Position numbers and translations under genes: made by a program
Shown: positions 47,518 through 57,660 of the stretch, piece after piece
Layout of the letters: each line of letters opens with the position of its first letter
Numbering within the stretch: position 1 is the first letter of the stretch
Notes under the pieces: model-generated
The model's input: the letters and a program-made list of their open reading frames with translations, nothing else
Database searches by the model: none
What the model was told of the DNA's origin: nothing
Source of the DNA: Ensifer adhaerens
GTDB lineage: Bacteria; Pseudomonadota; Alphaproteobacteria; Rhizobiales; Rhizobiaceae
Length of the DNA stretch: 64,000 nt
Assembly (NCBI RefSeq): GCF_002007205.1
Contig: NZ_LAZS01000005.1
Span: 1,426,001 to 1,490,000 of the forward strand
Reading direction: 5' to 3'

Positions 47518-49185
47518 TCAGACTTTGGTGACAAACACCGTGACGATCGGCTTCTTGCCCCAGATCTGATTGGCGGTGCTACGAACGGCGCGGCGGACCG
47601 CCTCCTGCAGCATCGCCAGATCCTTGCGCTTGGCGCGCGGAATGCTCTCGACGGCGCCAAGGACGGCGTCATAGAGCGTGTCCTCCATGTCCTCGCCCTC
47701 ATCGTCGAACTCGGGCAGGCCGATCGCAACGATGTCTGGATCTCCGAGGAAGTCGTATCGGCTGTCGAGAACGACGTTGACTGCGACATGGCCGGCAAAG
47801 GAGAGCTTGCGGCGTTCGCCGATGCCCATCTCCTCGAAATCGCCGATAAGGCTGCCGTCCTTGTAGATGCGGCCATGCGGGGCTTCGTCGATCACTTCGG
47901 CAGGCCCCGGCGCAAGGCGCAGCATTTCGCCGTTCCTGAGACGCGGAACACTGGCGATGCCGGATTGCCGGCCCAGTTCGCCATGCGCCGTCAGATGCGC
48001 CGCCTCACCATGAACGGGCACGAGGATCTGCGGCCGCAGCCATTGGTACATCTGCTGCAACTCGGTGCGACGCGGGTGGCCGGATACGTGCACCAGCGCC
48101 TCGCTGTCGGTGATGATATGGATGCCCTGTTCGACCAGGCCGTTCTTGATGTCGTTGATCGCCTTTTCGTTGCCGGGGATTGTGCGTGAAGAAAACACGA
48201 CCGTATCACCAGCCGAGAAGGCAACATTGCGCATCTCGTCGCGGGCGATCTTGGCAAGGGCTGCCCGCGGCTCGCCCTGGCTGCCGGTCAGGATGACCAC
48301 GACCTTGTCACGCGGCACATAGCCGAACTCGTCTTCAGCAAGGAATGGCTTGATGCCTTCCATCAGTCCGAGATCAGAAGCGACGGCGACGACCCGCTTC
48401 ATCGAACTGCCGAGCAGCAGCACATCTCTGCCCGCCTCTTCGGCCGCTTCGGCGATCGACCGGATGCGCCCGACATTCGAGGAGAACGTCGTGATCGCCA
48501 CTCGCCCTTCAGCGTTGGCGATGATCTTCGTCAGGCTTTCGGAGACTTCCTGCTCTGACGGCGAAACGCCGTCGCGCATCGCATTGGTGGAATCGCAGAC
48601 GAGCGCAAGCACACCTTCATCGCCGATCTGGCGGAAGCGTGCTTCGTCGGTCAAAGGTCCGAGCGACGGGTGAAGATCGATCTTCCAGTCGCCGGTATGA
48701 ACCACCGTGCCGACCGGCGTGCGAATGATCAGCGACATCGGCTCGGGGATCGAATGGTTGACGCCGACCGCTTCGATCTCGAACGGACCGACGTTGATGC
48801 GGTCGCCCTGCTTGAAGATCGTGACCGGGATTTCACCGCGGCTCTTCTCGAAATCGCGCTTGGCCTCCAGCATGCCTGCCGTAAACGGCGAGGCGTAGAC
48901 CGGAACATTGAGACCGGGCCACAGGTCGTTCAGACCGCCATAGTGGTCCTCATGGGCGTGGGTGATGATGATGCCCTTGAGATTGCGGCGCTCCTCCGCC
49001 AGGAAGCTGATGTCTGCGAGAACCAGATCCACGCCCGGAAGGTCCGGACCTGGAAATGTGACGCCGCAATCGACCATGATCCACTGGCGGCTTCCCGGCC
49101 GTCCGTAGCCGTAAAGGCCAAGATTCATGCCGATTTCGCCGACGCCGCCGAGCGGCAAGAACACCAATTCTTCTTCTTGCGCCAT
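47518..49185 (-). CDS. rnj: Ribonuclease J
   Basis: A 555-residue metallo-beta-lactamase/beta-CASP RNase with 5'-3' exonuclease and endonuclease activity in 16S and 23S rRNA maturation. Catalytic H76, H78, D80 and H81 lie in ITHAHEDHYGG; the GEIGMNLGLYGY start, DCGVTFP segment, VCDSTNAMRDG and the beta-CASP SGHPRRTELQQMYQWLRP are also present. The region up to about residue 430 is the nuclease; the rest is the C-terminal domain. It lies 26 bases after birA. With RNase E and RNase R, this window holds both the 5'-end-dependent and the 3'-end pathways. Confidence 0.95.
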   Translation of the reverse strand: MAQEEELVFLPLGGVGEIGMNLGLYGYGRPGSRQWIMVDCGVTFPGPDLPGVDLVLADISFLAEERRNLKGIIITHAHEDHYGGLNDLWPGLNVPVYASPFTAGMLEAKRDFEKSRGEIPVTIFKQGDRINVGPFEIEAVGVNHSIPEPMSLIIRTPVGTVVHTGDWKIDLHPSLGPLTDEARFRQIGDEGVLALVCDSTNAMRDGVSPSEQEVSESLTKIIANAEGRVAITTFSSNVGRIRSIAEAAEEAGRDVLLLGSSMKRVVAVASDLGLMEGIKPFLAEDEFGYVPRDKVVVILTGSQGEPRAALAKIARDEMRNVAFSAGDTVVFSSRTIPGNEKAINDIKNGLVEQGIHIITDSEALVHVSGHPRRTELQQMYQWLRPQILVPVHGEAAHLTAHGELGRQSGIASVPRLRNGEMLRLAPGPAEVIDEAPHGRIYKDGSLIGDFEEMGIGERRKLSFAGHVAVNVVLDSRYDFLGDPDIVAIGLPEFDDEGEDMEDTLYDAVLGAVESIPRAKRKDLAMLQEAVRRAVRSTANQIWGKKPIVTVFVTKV

Positions 49186-49211
49186 ATCGTGTTGCGCCCT
49201 TGTTCTAGGAA

Positions 49212-49979
49212 TTATCCGAAAAATACGTCGCCGGCGGCGATCGTCTGCATCGTGCCCGAGCCGGTATCGAGCATCAAACGCCCGGCGCCATCAATACCGG
49301 CAAAGCGTCCGGAAAGCGATCGGTCCGGCAGGTTTACCGTGATCGTCTCGCCGATACCGCGCGCCGCCGCACGCCATTGGTCGATTGTATTGGCAATACC
49401 CGCCCCACGGTTCCAGACCGACAGGGTTTCCGCCATCGTCAGGAACAGCCGGGCAAACAACTCGTCCGGCGAAACCGACGCGCCTTCCTTCTTGAGCGAC
49501 GTTACGGGATAGAGCGCATCGTCCGGCTGGACGGCAATGTTGATACCGCAGCCAATCACCAGTGCCTGGCGCCCATCCGGGAGAACCTCGCCCTCAAGCA
49601 GGATACCGCAGGTCTTCTTGCCGTCGATCAGGATGTCGTTCGGCCACTTGATCTCCACCGGAGCCGAGCCCGGCGGCATAACCTGGCGGATTGCCCGGTG
49701 CACGGCGACAGCGACAGCAAGCGGCAGCGAATGCAGGTGCTCGACAGGTGCCGGTTCGATGAGGAGAAGCGAAGCGTAGAGATTGCCAGGTTCGGAGAAC
49801 CACGCCCGGCCGCGACGTCCGCGCCCGCCGGTCTGCCTGATAGCCGTGACCCAGAGATTGCCCGGGTCACCCTGGCGCGCACGCGCCAGGCATTCGCTGT
49901 TGGTCGACCCGACCGCATCGAGAGCGACGTGCCGGAAATCGTCGAGCGAAATCCGGCCGCCGCCTTCAAAGGCGATCAA
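49212..49979 (-). CDS. birA: Biotin--[acetyl-CoA-carboxylase] ligase
   Basis: Attaches biotin to AccB via biotinyl-AMP. The 255-residue protein lacks the N-terminal DNA-binding wing of E. coli BirA, so it is a ligase without repressor function. Motifs are [18 protein letters not shown] (biotinyl-AMP loop), [19 protein letters not shown] and GCGINIAV. It starts at TTG 49979, which overlaps the nuoN stop (TTGA), so it is part of the nuo operon. Its substrate AccB is at 3727-4206. Confidence 0.94.
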   Translation of the reverse strand: MIAFEGGGRISLDDFRHVALDAVGSTNSECLARARQGDPGNLWVTAIRQTGGRGRRGRAWFSEPGNLYASLLLIEPAPVEHLHSLPLAVAVAVHRAIRQVMPPGSAPVEIKWPNDILIDGKKTCGILLEGEVLPDGRQALVIGCGINIAVQPDDALYPVTSLKKEGASVSPDELFARLFLTMAETLSVWNRGAGIANTIDQWRAAARGIGETITVNLPDRSLSGRFAGIDGAGRLMLDTGSGTMQTIAAGDVFFG

Positions 49980-51418
49980 AAGAAGGTCCGCGCCGCGACT
50001 TCAGCGGCGTTTCCGAGCGGTCCGCCGATGAGCACGTATCCGAGAACGAACAGGCCCGAGAGACCGAACACCAGCCGCAGTTCGCCGGCGGTGCGGGCGA
50101 ATTCGCCCTTGGCATCGTCGAACCACATCACCTTGATGACGCGCAGATAGTAGTAGGCGCCGACGACCGATGCGAGAACGCCGATGATGGCGAGCGCATA
50201 GAGCTGGGCTTCGATGGCCGCCATGAAGACGAAGTACTTCCCGAAGAAGCCTGCCATCGGCGGGATGCCGGCGAGCGAGAACATCAGGACGGTCAGCACC
50301 GTCGCCATGAAGGGGTTGGTCTGCGAGAGACCGGCGAGATCGTCGACGTTCTCGACGTTTTCGCCTTCCTTGCGCCGCATCGCCAGGATGCAGGCGAAGG
50401 TGCCAAGCGTCATGACCATGTAGATGAGCATGTAGAGCAGCACGCCGCGAACGCCCGCCATGGAGCCGGCGGCAAGGCCGACCAGCGCGTAGCCCATGTG
50501 GCTGATCGAGGAATAGGCCATCAGGCGCTTGATGTTCTTCTGGCCGATGGCTGCGAAGGCACCGAGCAGCATCGAGGCGATCGAGATGAAGACGATGATC
50601 TGCTGCCAGTCGGCAACGACCGGCTCGAAGGCATTGATGACGATGCGAACGAGGATCGCCATGGCGGCGACCTTCGGTGCTGCCGCGAAGAAGGCGGTGA
50701 CCGGCGTCGGCGCGCCTTCGTAAACGTCCGGTGTCCACATGTGGAACGGAACGGCGGAGATCTTGAAGGCAAGGCCGGCAAGCACGAAGACGAGACCGAA
50801 GATCAGGCCGAGCGAGCGGCCTTCAGCCGTCAGCGCAGCGGCGATCTGGGTGAAGCCGGTGTGGCCGGTGAAACCGTAGATCAGCGACATGCCATAAAGC
50901 AGCATGCCCGAAGAAAGCGCACCGAGGACGAAGTACTTGAGGCCGGCTTCCGTCGAGCGGACGCTGTCGCGGTTGATCGCAGCGACGACATAGAGAGCGA
51001 GCGACTGCAGTTCCAGCGACAGATAAAGCGAGATCATGTCGTTGGCGGAGATCATCAAGAGCATGCCGAGCGTCGCCAGCACCAGCAGCACCGGGAACTC
51101 GAAACGGTCGATCTGGGCGGAGCGCGCATGGCCGACCGTCATCACCAGGGCGGTGATGGAGCCGATCAGGGCCAGAACCTTCATGAACTTGGCGAAGGGA
51201 TCCGACAGGAAGGCGCCGCCATAGGCTTCGCCTTCGCCGGTTTTCAGAACGAGCCAGAGGCCGGCGATGATCAGGACGGCAACCGCAAGACCGGTGACCG
51301 TCGACGCCGACTTCTCGCCGGAAAACACGCCAATCATCAGCAAGGCCATCGCGCCGACCGCGAGGATCAGCTCGGGGATCGAGAGTTGCAGGCTTGCAAG
51401 GAGGGTTTCAGCAGTCAT
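49976..51418 (-). CDS. nuoN: NADH-quinone oxidoreductase subunit N
   Basis: A 480-residue antiporter-like proton-pumping subunit of the membrane arm of complex I with about 14 hydrophobic helices. The segment [19 protein letters not shown] carries the discontinuous-helix lysine region, and a conserved Glu/Lys pair is expected in [14 protein letters not shown] chose ATG 51418; a TTG at 51424 is in frame. It is the last nuo gene and overlaps birA by 4 bases. Confidence 0.96.
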   Translation of the reverse strand: MTAETLLASLQLSIPELILAVGAMALLMIGVFSGEKSASTVTGLAVAVLIIAGLWLVLKTGEGEAYGGAFLSDPFAKFMKVLALIGSITALVMTVGHARSAQIDRFEFPVLLVLATLGMLLMISANDMISLYLSLELQSLALYVVAAINRDSVRSTEAGLKYFVLGALSSGMLLYGMSLIYGFTGHTGFTQIAAALTAEGRSLGLIFGLVFVLAGLAFKISAVPFHMWTPDVYEGAPTPVTAFFAAAPKVAAMAILVRIVINAFEPVVADWQQIIVFISIASMLLGAFAAIGQKNIKRLMAYSSISHMGYALVGLAAGSMAGVRGVLLYMLIYMVMTLGTFACILAMRRKEGENVENVDDLAGLSQTNPFMATVLTVLMFSLAGIPPMAGFFGKYFVFMAAIEAQLYALAIIGVLASVVGAYYYLRVIKVMWFDDAKGEFARTAGELRLVFGLSGLFVLGYVLIGGPLGNAAEVAARTFF

Positions 51419-51437
51419 GTCCAATCACGTCCTGTGG

Positions 51438-52949
51438 TCATTGCACCGAAAGCGCAACGTTTTGCGCTGCCTGCAGGGCTGCGGAGTAGTTGTTGACGAG
51501 CAGATCCACGGAGGCCGCGGTCGCATCGAAGATCGGTGCCGGGTAGACGCCGAAGAAGATCGTCAGGATCACCAGCGGATAAAGGATGGCCTTTTCGCGC
51601 GGCGACAGGTCGAGCAGCGTCTTCAGGCTTTCCTTTTCCAGCGCGCCGAATACGACCCGGCGGTAGAGCCAGAGCGCGTAGGCTGCCGACAGGATCACGC
51701 CGGAGGTCGCAAAGAGCGCAACCCAGGTGTTGGCGCGGAACGCGCCGACCAGGGTCAGCACTTCACCAACGAAGCTGGACGTGCCCGGCAGGCCGACGTT
51801 CGCCATGGTGAACACCATGAAGGCGACGGCATATTTCGGCATGTTGTTGACGAGGCCGCCATAGGCCGCGATTTCGCGGGTGTGCAGGCGGTCGTAGACA
51901 ACGCCGACGCAAAGGAAGAGCGCGCCCGAGACGATGCCGTGCGACAGCATCTGGAAGATCGCACCCTGCACGCCCTGAACGTTGGCGGCAAAGATACCCA
52001 TCGTCACGTAGCCCATGTGCGCAACGGACGAATAGGCGATCAGCTTCTTGATGTCGGTCTGCATCAGTGCCACCAGCGAGGTGTAGATGATGGCGACGAC
52101 CGAAAGCGTGAAGACGAACGGCGCGAAGTAATCGGATGCCAGTGGGAACATCGGCAGCGAGAAGCGCAGGAAGCCGTAGCCGCCGAGCTTCAGGAGAACG
52201 CCGGCCAGAATGACCGAGCCCGCCGTCGGCGCCTGAACGTGCGCGTCCGGAAGCCAGGTATGGACCGGCCACATCGGCATCTTCACCGCAAAGGAGGCGA
52301 AGAAGGCGAGCCACAGCCAGGTCTGCATCTGGCGCGGGAAGTTATAGGCCAGCAGTTGCGTGATGTCGGTCGTACCGGCCTGCCAGTACATTGCCATGAT
52401 CGCGAGCAGCATCAGCACTGAGCCGAGCAGCGTGTAAAGGAAGAACTTGTAGCTGGCGTAGACGCGGTCCTTGCCGCCCCAGACACCGATGATGAGGAAC
52501 ATCGGGATGAGGCCGGCTTCGAAGAAAACGTAGAAGAGCACGATATCGAGCGACACGAAGACGCCGATCATGAACGTTTCCAGAACCAGGAACGCGATCA
52601 TGTAGGCCTTCAGCCGCTTCTCGATCGACAGCCAACTCGCCAGCACGCAGAACGGCATGAGGAAGGCCGAGAGCACCACGAACAGCATCGAGATGCCATC
52701 GATACCGAGATGGTAGGAAATGCCGGTGCCGAGCCACTCGTGCTTCTCGATCATCTGGAAGCCCGGGTTCGAGGAATCGAACTGGTACCAGATGTAGACC
52801 GACACGGCGAAGGTCAAGATCGTCGTCAGCAGCGAAACGTTCAGGATGTTCCGGCGGCCGTAGGCGCTGTCTTCCCTTGTGAGCAAGAGAAGCAGGACGC
52901 CGACGAGCGGCATGAAGGTGACCGCGGAAAGTACGGGCCAATCGGTCAT
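51438..52949 (-). CDS. nuoM: NADH-quinone oxidoreductase subunit M
   Basis: A 503-residue antiporter-like subunit of the membrane arm. Visible are [17 protein letters not shown] (TM5 Glu), [33 protein letters not shown], and [20 protein letters not shown] (TM7/8 lysines). The ATG at 52949 shares one base with the nuoL stop (TGATG). It is 19 bases upstream of nuoN. Confidence 0.97.
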   Translation of the reverse strand: MTDWPVLSAVTFMPLVGVLLLLLTREDSAYGRRNILNVSLLTTILTFAVSVYIWYQFDSSNPGFQMIEKHEWLGTGISYHLGIDGISMLFVVLSAFLMPFCVLASWLSIEKRLKAYMIAFLVLETFMIGVFVSLDIVLFYVFFEAGLIPMFLIIGVWGGKDRVYASYKFFLYTLLGSVLMLLAIMAMYWQAGTTDITQLLAYNFPRQMQTWLWLAFFASFAVKMPMWPVHTWLPDAHVQAPTAGSVILAGVLLKLGGYGFLRFSLPMFPLASDYFAPFVFTLSVVAIIYTSLVALMQTDIKKLIAYSSVAHMGYVTMGIFAANVQGVQGAIFQMLSHGIVSGALFLCVGVVYDRLHTREIAAYGGLVNNMPKYAVAFMVFTMANVGLPGTSSFVGEVLTLVGAFRANTWVALFATSGVILSAAYALWLYRRVVFGALEKESLKTLLDLSPREKAILYPLVILTIFFGVYPAPIFDATAASVDLLVNNYSAALQAAQNVALSVQ

Positions 52950-54943
52950 CAGAAGGAACTCCTGAACATCATCCAAGTAACAAGCGCGGCAATGCCGATC
53001 AGCATCGCGAACGCGTAGTGATAGAGGTAACCAGTCTGCAGGCGGACAACGCGGTCAGTGACGTTGAGCACGCGCGCGGCAATGCCGTTCGGGCCGTAGC
53101 CGTCGATCACGCGACCGTCGCCTTCCTTCCACAGGAAGGTGCCGAGCCACTTGGCCGAGCGTACGAACAGGACGTCGTAGAGCTCGTCGAAGTACCACTT
53201 ATTGAGCAGGAACTGGTAGAGGCCACGGTGCTGCTCTGCCAGATACTTCGGCAGCTCCGGCCGGCGGATATACATGTACCAGGCGGTGAAGAGGCCAAGC
53301 GCCATGGCGCAGAACGGGCTCCACTTAACCCACTTCGGAACGTCGTGATAGGTCTCGAGAACTTCGTTTTCCGCCGAGGTGAACAGCGCACCCTTCCAGA
53401 ACTCGGCATAGTGATGGCCGAAGAAGTAATCGTGGAAGATGAAGCCCGCGACCAGTGCGCCGACGCCGAGGATATAGAGCGGCACCAGCATGACCTGCGG
53501 CGATTCATGGACGTGATGCATGACATCCGAGGACGCGCGGGGCTTGCCATGGAAGGTCATGAAGGTCAGGCGCCACGAATAGAAGCTCGTGAACAGCGCG
53601 GCGACAACGAGCAGTGCATAGGCGAAGCCGGAAACCGAGCTATGCGCGGCATAGGCGGATTCGATGATTGCGTCCTTCGAGAAGAAGCCCGCGGTACCGA
53701 TGATCGTGCCCGGAATGCCGACGCCCGTCAGAGCGATCGTGCCGATGAACATCATCCAGTAGGTGACAGGAATGTGCTTCCTGAGGCCGCCCATGTAACG
53801 CATGTCCTGCTCGCCATCGACGGCGTGGATGACCGAACCGGCACCCAAGAACAGCAGGGCCTTGAAGAAGGCGTGCGTGAACAGGTGGAAGATGGCCGCG
53901 CCATAGGCGCCGACGCCGAGTGCGACGAACATGTAGCCGAGCTGCGAGCAGGTCGAATAGGCGATGACGCGCTTGATGTCGTTCTGGACGAGACCGACGG
54001 TCGCGGCGAAGAAGGCGGTGATCGCACCGATGATCGTAACGACGGTCAGCGCGTCCGGCGACAGTTCGAAGACCGGCGACATGCGGGCGACGAGGAAGAC
54101 GCCGGCGGTGACCATGGTTGCCGCATGGATCAGGGCCGAGACCGGGGTCGGGCCTTCCATCGCGTCCGGAAGCCAGGTGTGCAGCAGGAACTGCGCCGAC
54201 TTGCCCATCGCGCCCATGAAGAGCAGCAGCGATGCGGCGGTGATGGCATCAGCCTTGTCGAGGTGCATGCCGAACAGCGTGACGACCGCCTCCCCTGCTG
54301 CGGCACCTTCTGCCGGCAGATAGGTCTTGGCTGCAGCGAAGATCGTTTCCAGGTTGACCGAGCCGAAAAGCACGAAGACGAGGAAGATGCCGAGCGCGAA
54401 GCCGAAGTCGCCGACGCGGTTGACGATGAAGGCCTTCATCGCAGCGGCGTTGGCCGACGGCTTCTTGTACCAGAAGCCGATGAGCAGGTAGGACGCGAGA
54501 CCCACGCCTTCCCAGCCGAAGAACATCTGCACGAGGTTATCCGACGTGATCAGCATCAACATCGCGAAGGTGAAGAGCGACAGGTAGGCGAAGAAGCGCG
54601 GACGATGCGGATCATGGTGCATGTATCCGATCGAATAGACATGCACGAGCGTCGACACCGTATTGACGACGACGAACATGACCGATGTCAGCGTATCGAC
54701 GCGGAACGCCCATTCGACATCGAAGGTGCCGGACTGGATCCAGCGCAGCACCGAAACCTTGATCATTTCCTGGTGGCCCATGGCGACGTCGAAGAAGACG
54801 TACCAGGAGAGCGCAGCGGCGATGATCATCAGACCGCTAGTGACATATTCCGATGCCTTGGCGCCGATCGAACTACCGAAGAGGCCGGCAATCAGAAAGC
54901 CGATCAAAGGCAGGAAGACGATAGCCTTGATGATGGTATCCAT
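52949..54943 (-). CDS. nuoL: NADH-quinone oxidoreductase subunit L
   Basis: The largest antiporter-like subunit at 664 residues, with about 16 helices including the lateral amphipathic helix that braces the membrane arm. Motifs include [51 protein letters not shown] and [22 protein letters not shown]. The C-terminal third (about 480-640) contains the long helix and the final TM. It lies seven bases after nuoK. Confidence 0.97.
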   Translation of the reverse strand: MDTIIKAIVFLPLIGFLIAGLFGSSIGAKASEYVTSGLMIIAAALSWYVFFDVAMGHQEMIKVSVLRWIQSGTFDVEWAFRVDTLTSVMFVVVNTVSTLVHVYSIGYMHHDPHRPRFFAYLSLFTFAMLMLITSDNLVQMFFGWEGVGLASYLLIGFWYKKPSANAAAMKAFIVNRVGDFGFALGIFLVFVLFGSVNLETIFAAAKTYLPAEGAAAGEAVVTLFGMHLDKADAITAASLLLFMGAMGKSAQFLLHTWLPDAMEGPTPVSALIHAATMVTAGVFLVARMSPVFELSPDALTVVTIIGAITAFFAATVGLVQNDIKRVIAYSTCSQLGYMFVALGVGAYGAAIFHLFTHAFFKALLFLGAGSVIHAVDGEQDMRYMGGLRKHIPVTYWMMFIGTIALTGVGIPGTIIGTAGFFSKDAIIESAYAAHSSVSGFAYALLVVAALFTSFYSWRLTFMTFHGKPRASSDVMHHVHESPQVMLVPLYILGVGALVAGFIFHDYFFGHHYAEFWKGALFTSAENEVLETYHDVPKWVKWSPFCAMALGLFTAWYMYIRRPELPKYLAEQHRGLYQFLLNKWYFDELYDVLFVRSAKWLGTFLWKEGDGRVIDGYGPNGIAARVLNVTDRVVRLQTGYLYHYAFAMLIGIAALVTWMMFRSSF

Positions 54944-54950
54944 AGCCCAA

Positions 54951-55259
54951 TCAGCCCTTCATCATGTTGACGTCTTCAACAGCGATCGAGCCGCGGTTGC
55001 GGTAGAAGACGACGAGAATTGCAAGTCCGATGGCCGCTTCCGCAGCCGCGACGGTCAGGATGAACAGGGCAAACACCTGGCCCGTGATATCGTTCAGGAA
55101 CGCCGAGAAGGCGACCATGTTGATGTTGACCGCGAGAAGAATGAGTTCGACCGACATCAGGATGACGATGACGTTCTTCCGGTTCAGGAAGATGCCGAAG
55201 ACGCCCAGCGTGAACAGGATGGCGCTGACGGTGAGATAGTGGGAAATTCCGATTTCCAT
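54951..55259 (-). CDS. nuoK: NADH-quinone oxidoreductase subunit K
   Basis: A 102-residue subunit with three TM helices. The start [23 protein letters not shown], the conserved Glu in [16 protein letters not shown] (TM2) and the second Glu in [11 protein letters not shown] (TM3) lie on the proton path. ATG 55259 is the family start. It follows nuoJ by 28 bases. Confidence 0.97.
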   Translation of the reverse strand: MEIGISHYLTVSAILFTLGVFGIFLNRKNVIVILMSVELILLAVNINMVAFSAFLNDITGQVFALFILTVAAAEAAIGLAILVVFYRNRGSIAVEDVNMMKG

Positions 55260-55287
55260 TTTATTGTTCCTCGATCTCGCGTCCGAC

Positions 55288-55902
55288 TTAGATGCCCTGG
55301 CCGGGCTTGACCGTGACCACCTCGACGGCGGTCTCGGGCGTGCGGGCAACCTGCTGCGGGATGTTCTGGCGCTTGATGTTTTCGCGATGGCGCAGCGTCA
55401 GCACGATAGCGCCGATCATGGCGACGAGCAGGACCAGGCCGGCGATCTGGAAGAAGTAGACGTAGTGGGTATAGAGCACGTCGCCGAGGGCTGCCGTGTT
55501 CGTCCGTTCGGTGACGGCCGGGATCGGCATCGATACCGCCTTGGCGATTTCCGGCGAGAACGTCGCGCCGCCAACCACGATGATGAGCTCGGCTGCGAGG
55601 ATCAGGCCGATCAGCGCGCCAATCGGGGCATATTCGAGCACGCCGGCGCGCAGTTCCGCGAAGTCGATGTCGAGCATCATGACCACGAACAGGAAGAGCA
55701 CCGCGACCGCGCCGACATAAACGACCAGCAGGATCATCGCGAGGAATTCGGCGCCGGTCAGCAGGAACAGGCCTGCCGAGTTAAAGAAGGTCAGGATCAG
55801 GAACAGAACCGAATAAACCGGGTTCCTGGCCGCAATGACCATGAATGCCGACGCCACCGCGATGAAGGCAAAGAGATAGAAAAAAAGAACCTGCAGACCC
55901 AT
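55288..55902 (-). CDS. nuoJ: NADH-quinone oxidoreductase subunit J
   Basis: A 204-residue subunit with five TM helices, including the TM3 with the pi-bulge segment [25 protein letters not shown] that gates coupling. It starts [11 protein letters not shown] at ATG 55902. A possible extension upstream is not family-like. A 138-base gap with two hairpins separates it from nuoI. Confidence 0.96.
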   Translation of the reverse strand: MGLQVLFFYLFAFIAVASAFMVIAARNPVYSVLFLILTFFNSAGLFLLTGAEFLAMILLVVYVGAVAVLFLFVVMMLDIDFAELRAGVLEYAPIGALIGLILAAELIIVVGGATFSPEIAKAVSMPIPAVTERTNTAALGDVLYTHYVYFFQIAGLVLLVAMIGAIVLTLRHRENIKRQNIPQQVARTPETAVEVVTVKPGQGI

Positions 55903-55963
55903 GATCGGTGCCTTCTTCGTCTTGCACGGCGTGAGGCGCTTCTGGCCCCACTCCACAGGCAAA

Positions 55964-55981
55964 GCCGGACACGCGTCCGGC
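55964..55981. repeat. Hairpin in the nuoI-nuoJ gap
   Basis: GCCGGAC-ACGC-GTCCGGC is a perfect 7-bp stem. A second GC-rich hairpin (CCGCCC with GGGCGG, about 56008-56025) lies beside it. Together they are the only sizeable structures in the longest gap within the nuo run and could tune downstream expression or mark RNA processing. Confidence 0.4.
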
Positions 55982-56040
55982 CGTTGCCCAAACCTATGTC
56001 ACATGCACCGCCCTCCCCGGGGCGGCGCTACGCTCTGGCC

Positions 56041-56532
56041 TCAGCGATAGGGCGAGTCCATTGCGATGTTGCGTGCGATTTCCCGTTCCCAACGGTCGCC
56101 GTTGGCGAGGAGCTTGTCCTTGTCGTAGTAAAGCTCTTCGCGCGTCTCGGTGGCGAATTCGAAGTTCGGGCCCTCGACGATGGCATCGACCGGACAGGCT
56201 TCCTGGCAGAAACCGCAATAGATGCACTTCACCATGTCGATGTCGTAGCGCACCGTACGGCGGGTGCCGTCGTTGCGGCGCGGGCCGGCTTCGATGGTGA
56301 TGGCCTGTGCAGGACAGATTGCCTCGCACAGCTTGCAGGCAATGCAGCGCTCTTCGCCGTTCGGATAACGGCGCAGGGCATGTTCGCCACGGAAGCGCGG
56401 GCTGACCGGCCCCTTTTCGAAGGGGTAGTTCAACGTCGCCTTCGGTTTGAAGAAATAGCGCATCGACAGAAAGAAAGCGCCGACGAATTCCTTCAGGAAC
56501 AGCGAGCTGACGGCTTGCGAAAGACCGGCCAT
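56041..56532 (-). CDS. nuoI: NADH-quinone oxidoreductase subunit I
   Basis: A 163-residue subunit that carries two [4Fe-4S] clusters (N6a, N6b) between the peripheral arm and quinone site. The cluster motifs are [12 protein letters not shown] and [12 protein letters not shown], each with the closing Cys-Pro. ATG 56532 was chosen over the adjacent ATG 56535; TGGAGG lies just upstream. It lies 64 bases after nuoH. Confidence 0.97.
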   Translation of the reverse strand: MAGLSQAVSSLFLKEFVGAFFLSMRYFFKPKATLNYPFEKGPVSPRFRGEHALRRYPNGEERCIACKLCEAICPAQAITIEAGPRRNDGTRRTVRYDIDMVKCIYCGFCQEACPVDAIVEGPNFEFATETREELYYDKDKLLANGDRWEREIARNIAMDSPYR

Positions 56533-56596
56533 CATTTACCTCCAGAGTTGCCGGCCTGGGAGCGACCGGCGGTATGCTGCCAAACGTGAGCCATCG

Positions 56597-57640
56597 TCAT
56601 GCGGCTCCCGTCAGCTTGAGAACGAATGCAGTGATCACGACCATTGCGAGGGAGATCGGCAGGAAGACCTTCCAGCCGAGACGCATCAGCTGGTCGTAGC
56701 GGTAACGCGGCACGAAAGCCTTCACCATCGCGAACATGAAGAACACGAAGGAGGCCTTGAGAACGAACCAGATGATGCCGGGGACCCAGTTGAGGAACCA
56801 GACGTCGACCGGAGGCAGCCAGCCGCCGAGGAACAGGATCGTCGTCAGCGCGCACATCAGGCAGATGGCGGCATATTCGCCGAGCATGAACATCATGTAG
56901 GGCGTGGAGCCGTACTCGACCATGAAGCCGGCGACGAGTTCGGATTCCGCTTCGGGCAGATCGAAAGGCGGGCGGTTCGTTTCGGCCAGCGCCGAAATGA
57001 AGAACACGATGAACATCGGGAACAGCGCCAGCCAGTGCCAGTCGAGGAACGACGCCGGCAGGCCGAGGTTGGTGCCGATGCCGCTCGACTGCGCGTTGAC
57101 GATGTCCGTCAGGTTCAGCGAGCCGACGCAGAGCAGAACGGTGACGATGACGAAGCCGATCGAGACTTCGTAGGAGACCATCTGTGCTGCGGAGCGAAGC
57201 GCGCCGAGGAAGGGATATTTGGAGTTCGACGCCCAGCCGCCCATGATGATGCCATAAACTTCAAGAGAAGATATGGCGAACACGAAGAGGATGCCGACGT
57301 TGATGTTCGCGATCACCCATCCGGCGTTGAGCGGGATCACCGCCCAGGCGGCGAGCGCCAGTGTCACGGAGACGAGCGGGGCAAGCAGGAAGATTGCCTT
57401 GTTGGCGCCAGCCGGGATAACCGGCTCCTTGAAGACGAACTTCAAAAGGTCGGCGAAGGACTGGAAAAGTCCCCAGGGGCCCACCACATTCGGACCACGG
57501 CGGAGCTGAACTGCAGCCCAGATCTTACGGTCGGCGAGCAGGATGTAGGCGATGAAAAGCAGCAGCGCGACCAGGAGCAGCAGCGACTGGGCGACCATGA
57601 TGATCGCGGGCCAGACATAGGTCGAAACGAAAGCGTCCAT
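56597..57640 (-). CDS. nuoH: NADH-quinone oxidoreductase subunit H
   Basis: A 347-residue membrane subunit that forms much of the quinone chamber. Visible are [22 protein letters not shown] near residue 50, [22 protein letters not shown], and the cytoplasmic [24 protein letters not shown] loop rich in conserved Glu residues. Eight TM helices fit. It lies 20 bases after nuoG. Confidence 0.97.
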   Translation of the reverse strand: MDAFVSTYVWPAIIMVAQSLLLLVALLLFIAYILLADRKIWAAVQLRRGPNVVGPWGLFQSFADLLKFVFKEPVIPAGANKAIFLLAPLVSVTLALAAWAVIPLNAGWVIANINVGILFVFAISSLEVYGIIMGGWASNSKYPFLGALRSAAQMVSYEVSIGFVIVTVLLCVGSLNLTDIVNAQSSGIGTNLGLPASFLDWHWLALFPMFIVFFISALAETNRPPFDLPEAESELVAGFMVEYGSTPYMMFMLGEYAAICLMCALTTILFLGGWLPPVDVWFLNWVPGIIWFVLKASFVFFMFAMVKAFVPRYRYDQLMRLGWKVFLPISLAMVVITAFVLKLTGAA

Positions 57641-57660
57641 GATACTCTATTCCCTCGCGC

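Noticed and set aside
53018-54970. 650-codon plus-strand frame across nuoL
   Set aside because: Antisense shadow of nuoL caused by high G+C codon use. Composition (His/Asp/Arg-rich, no domain) is not protein-like.
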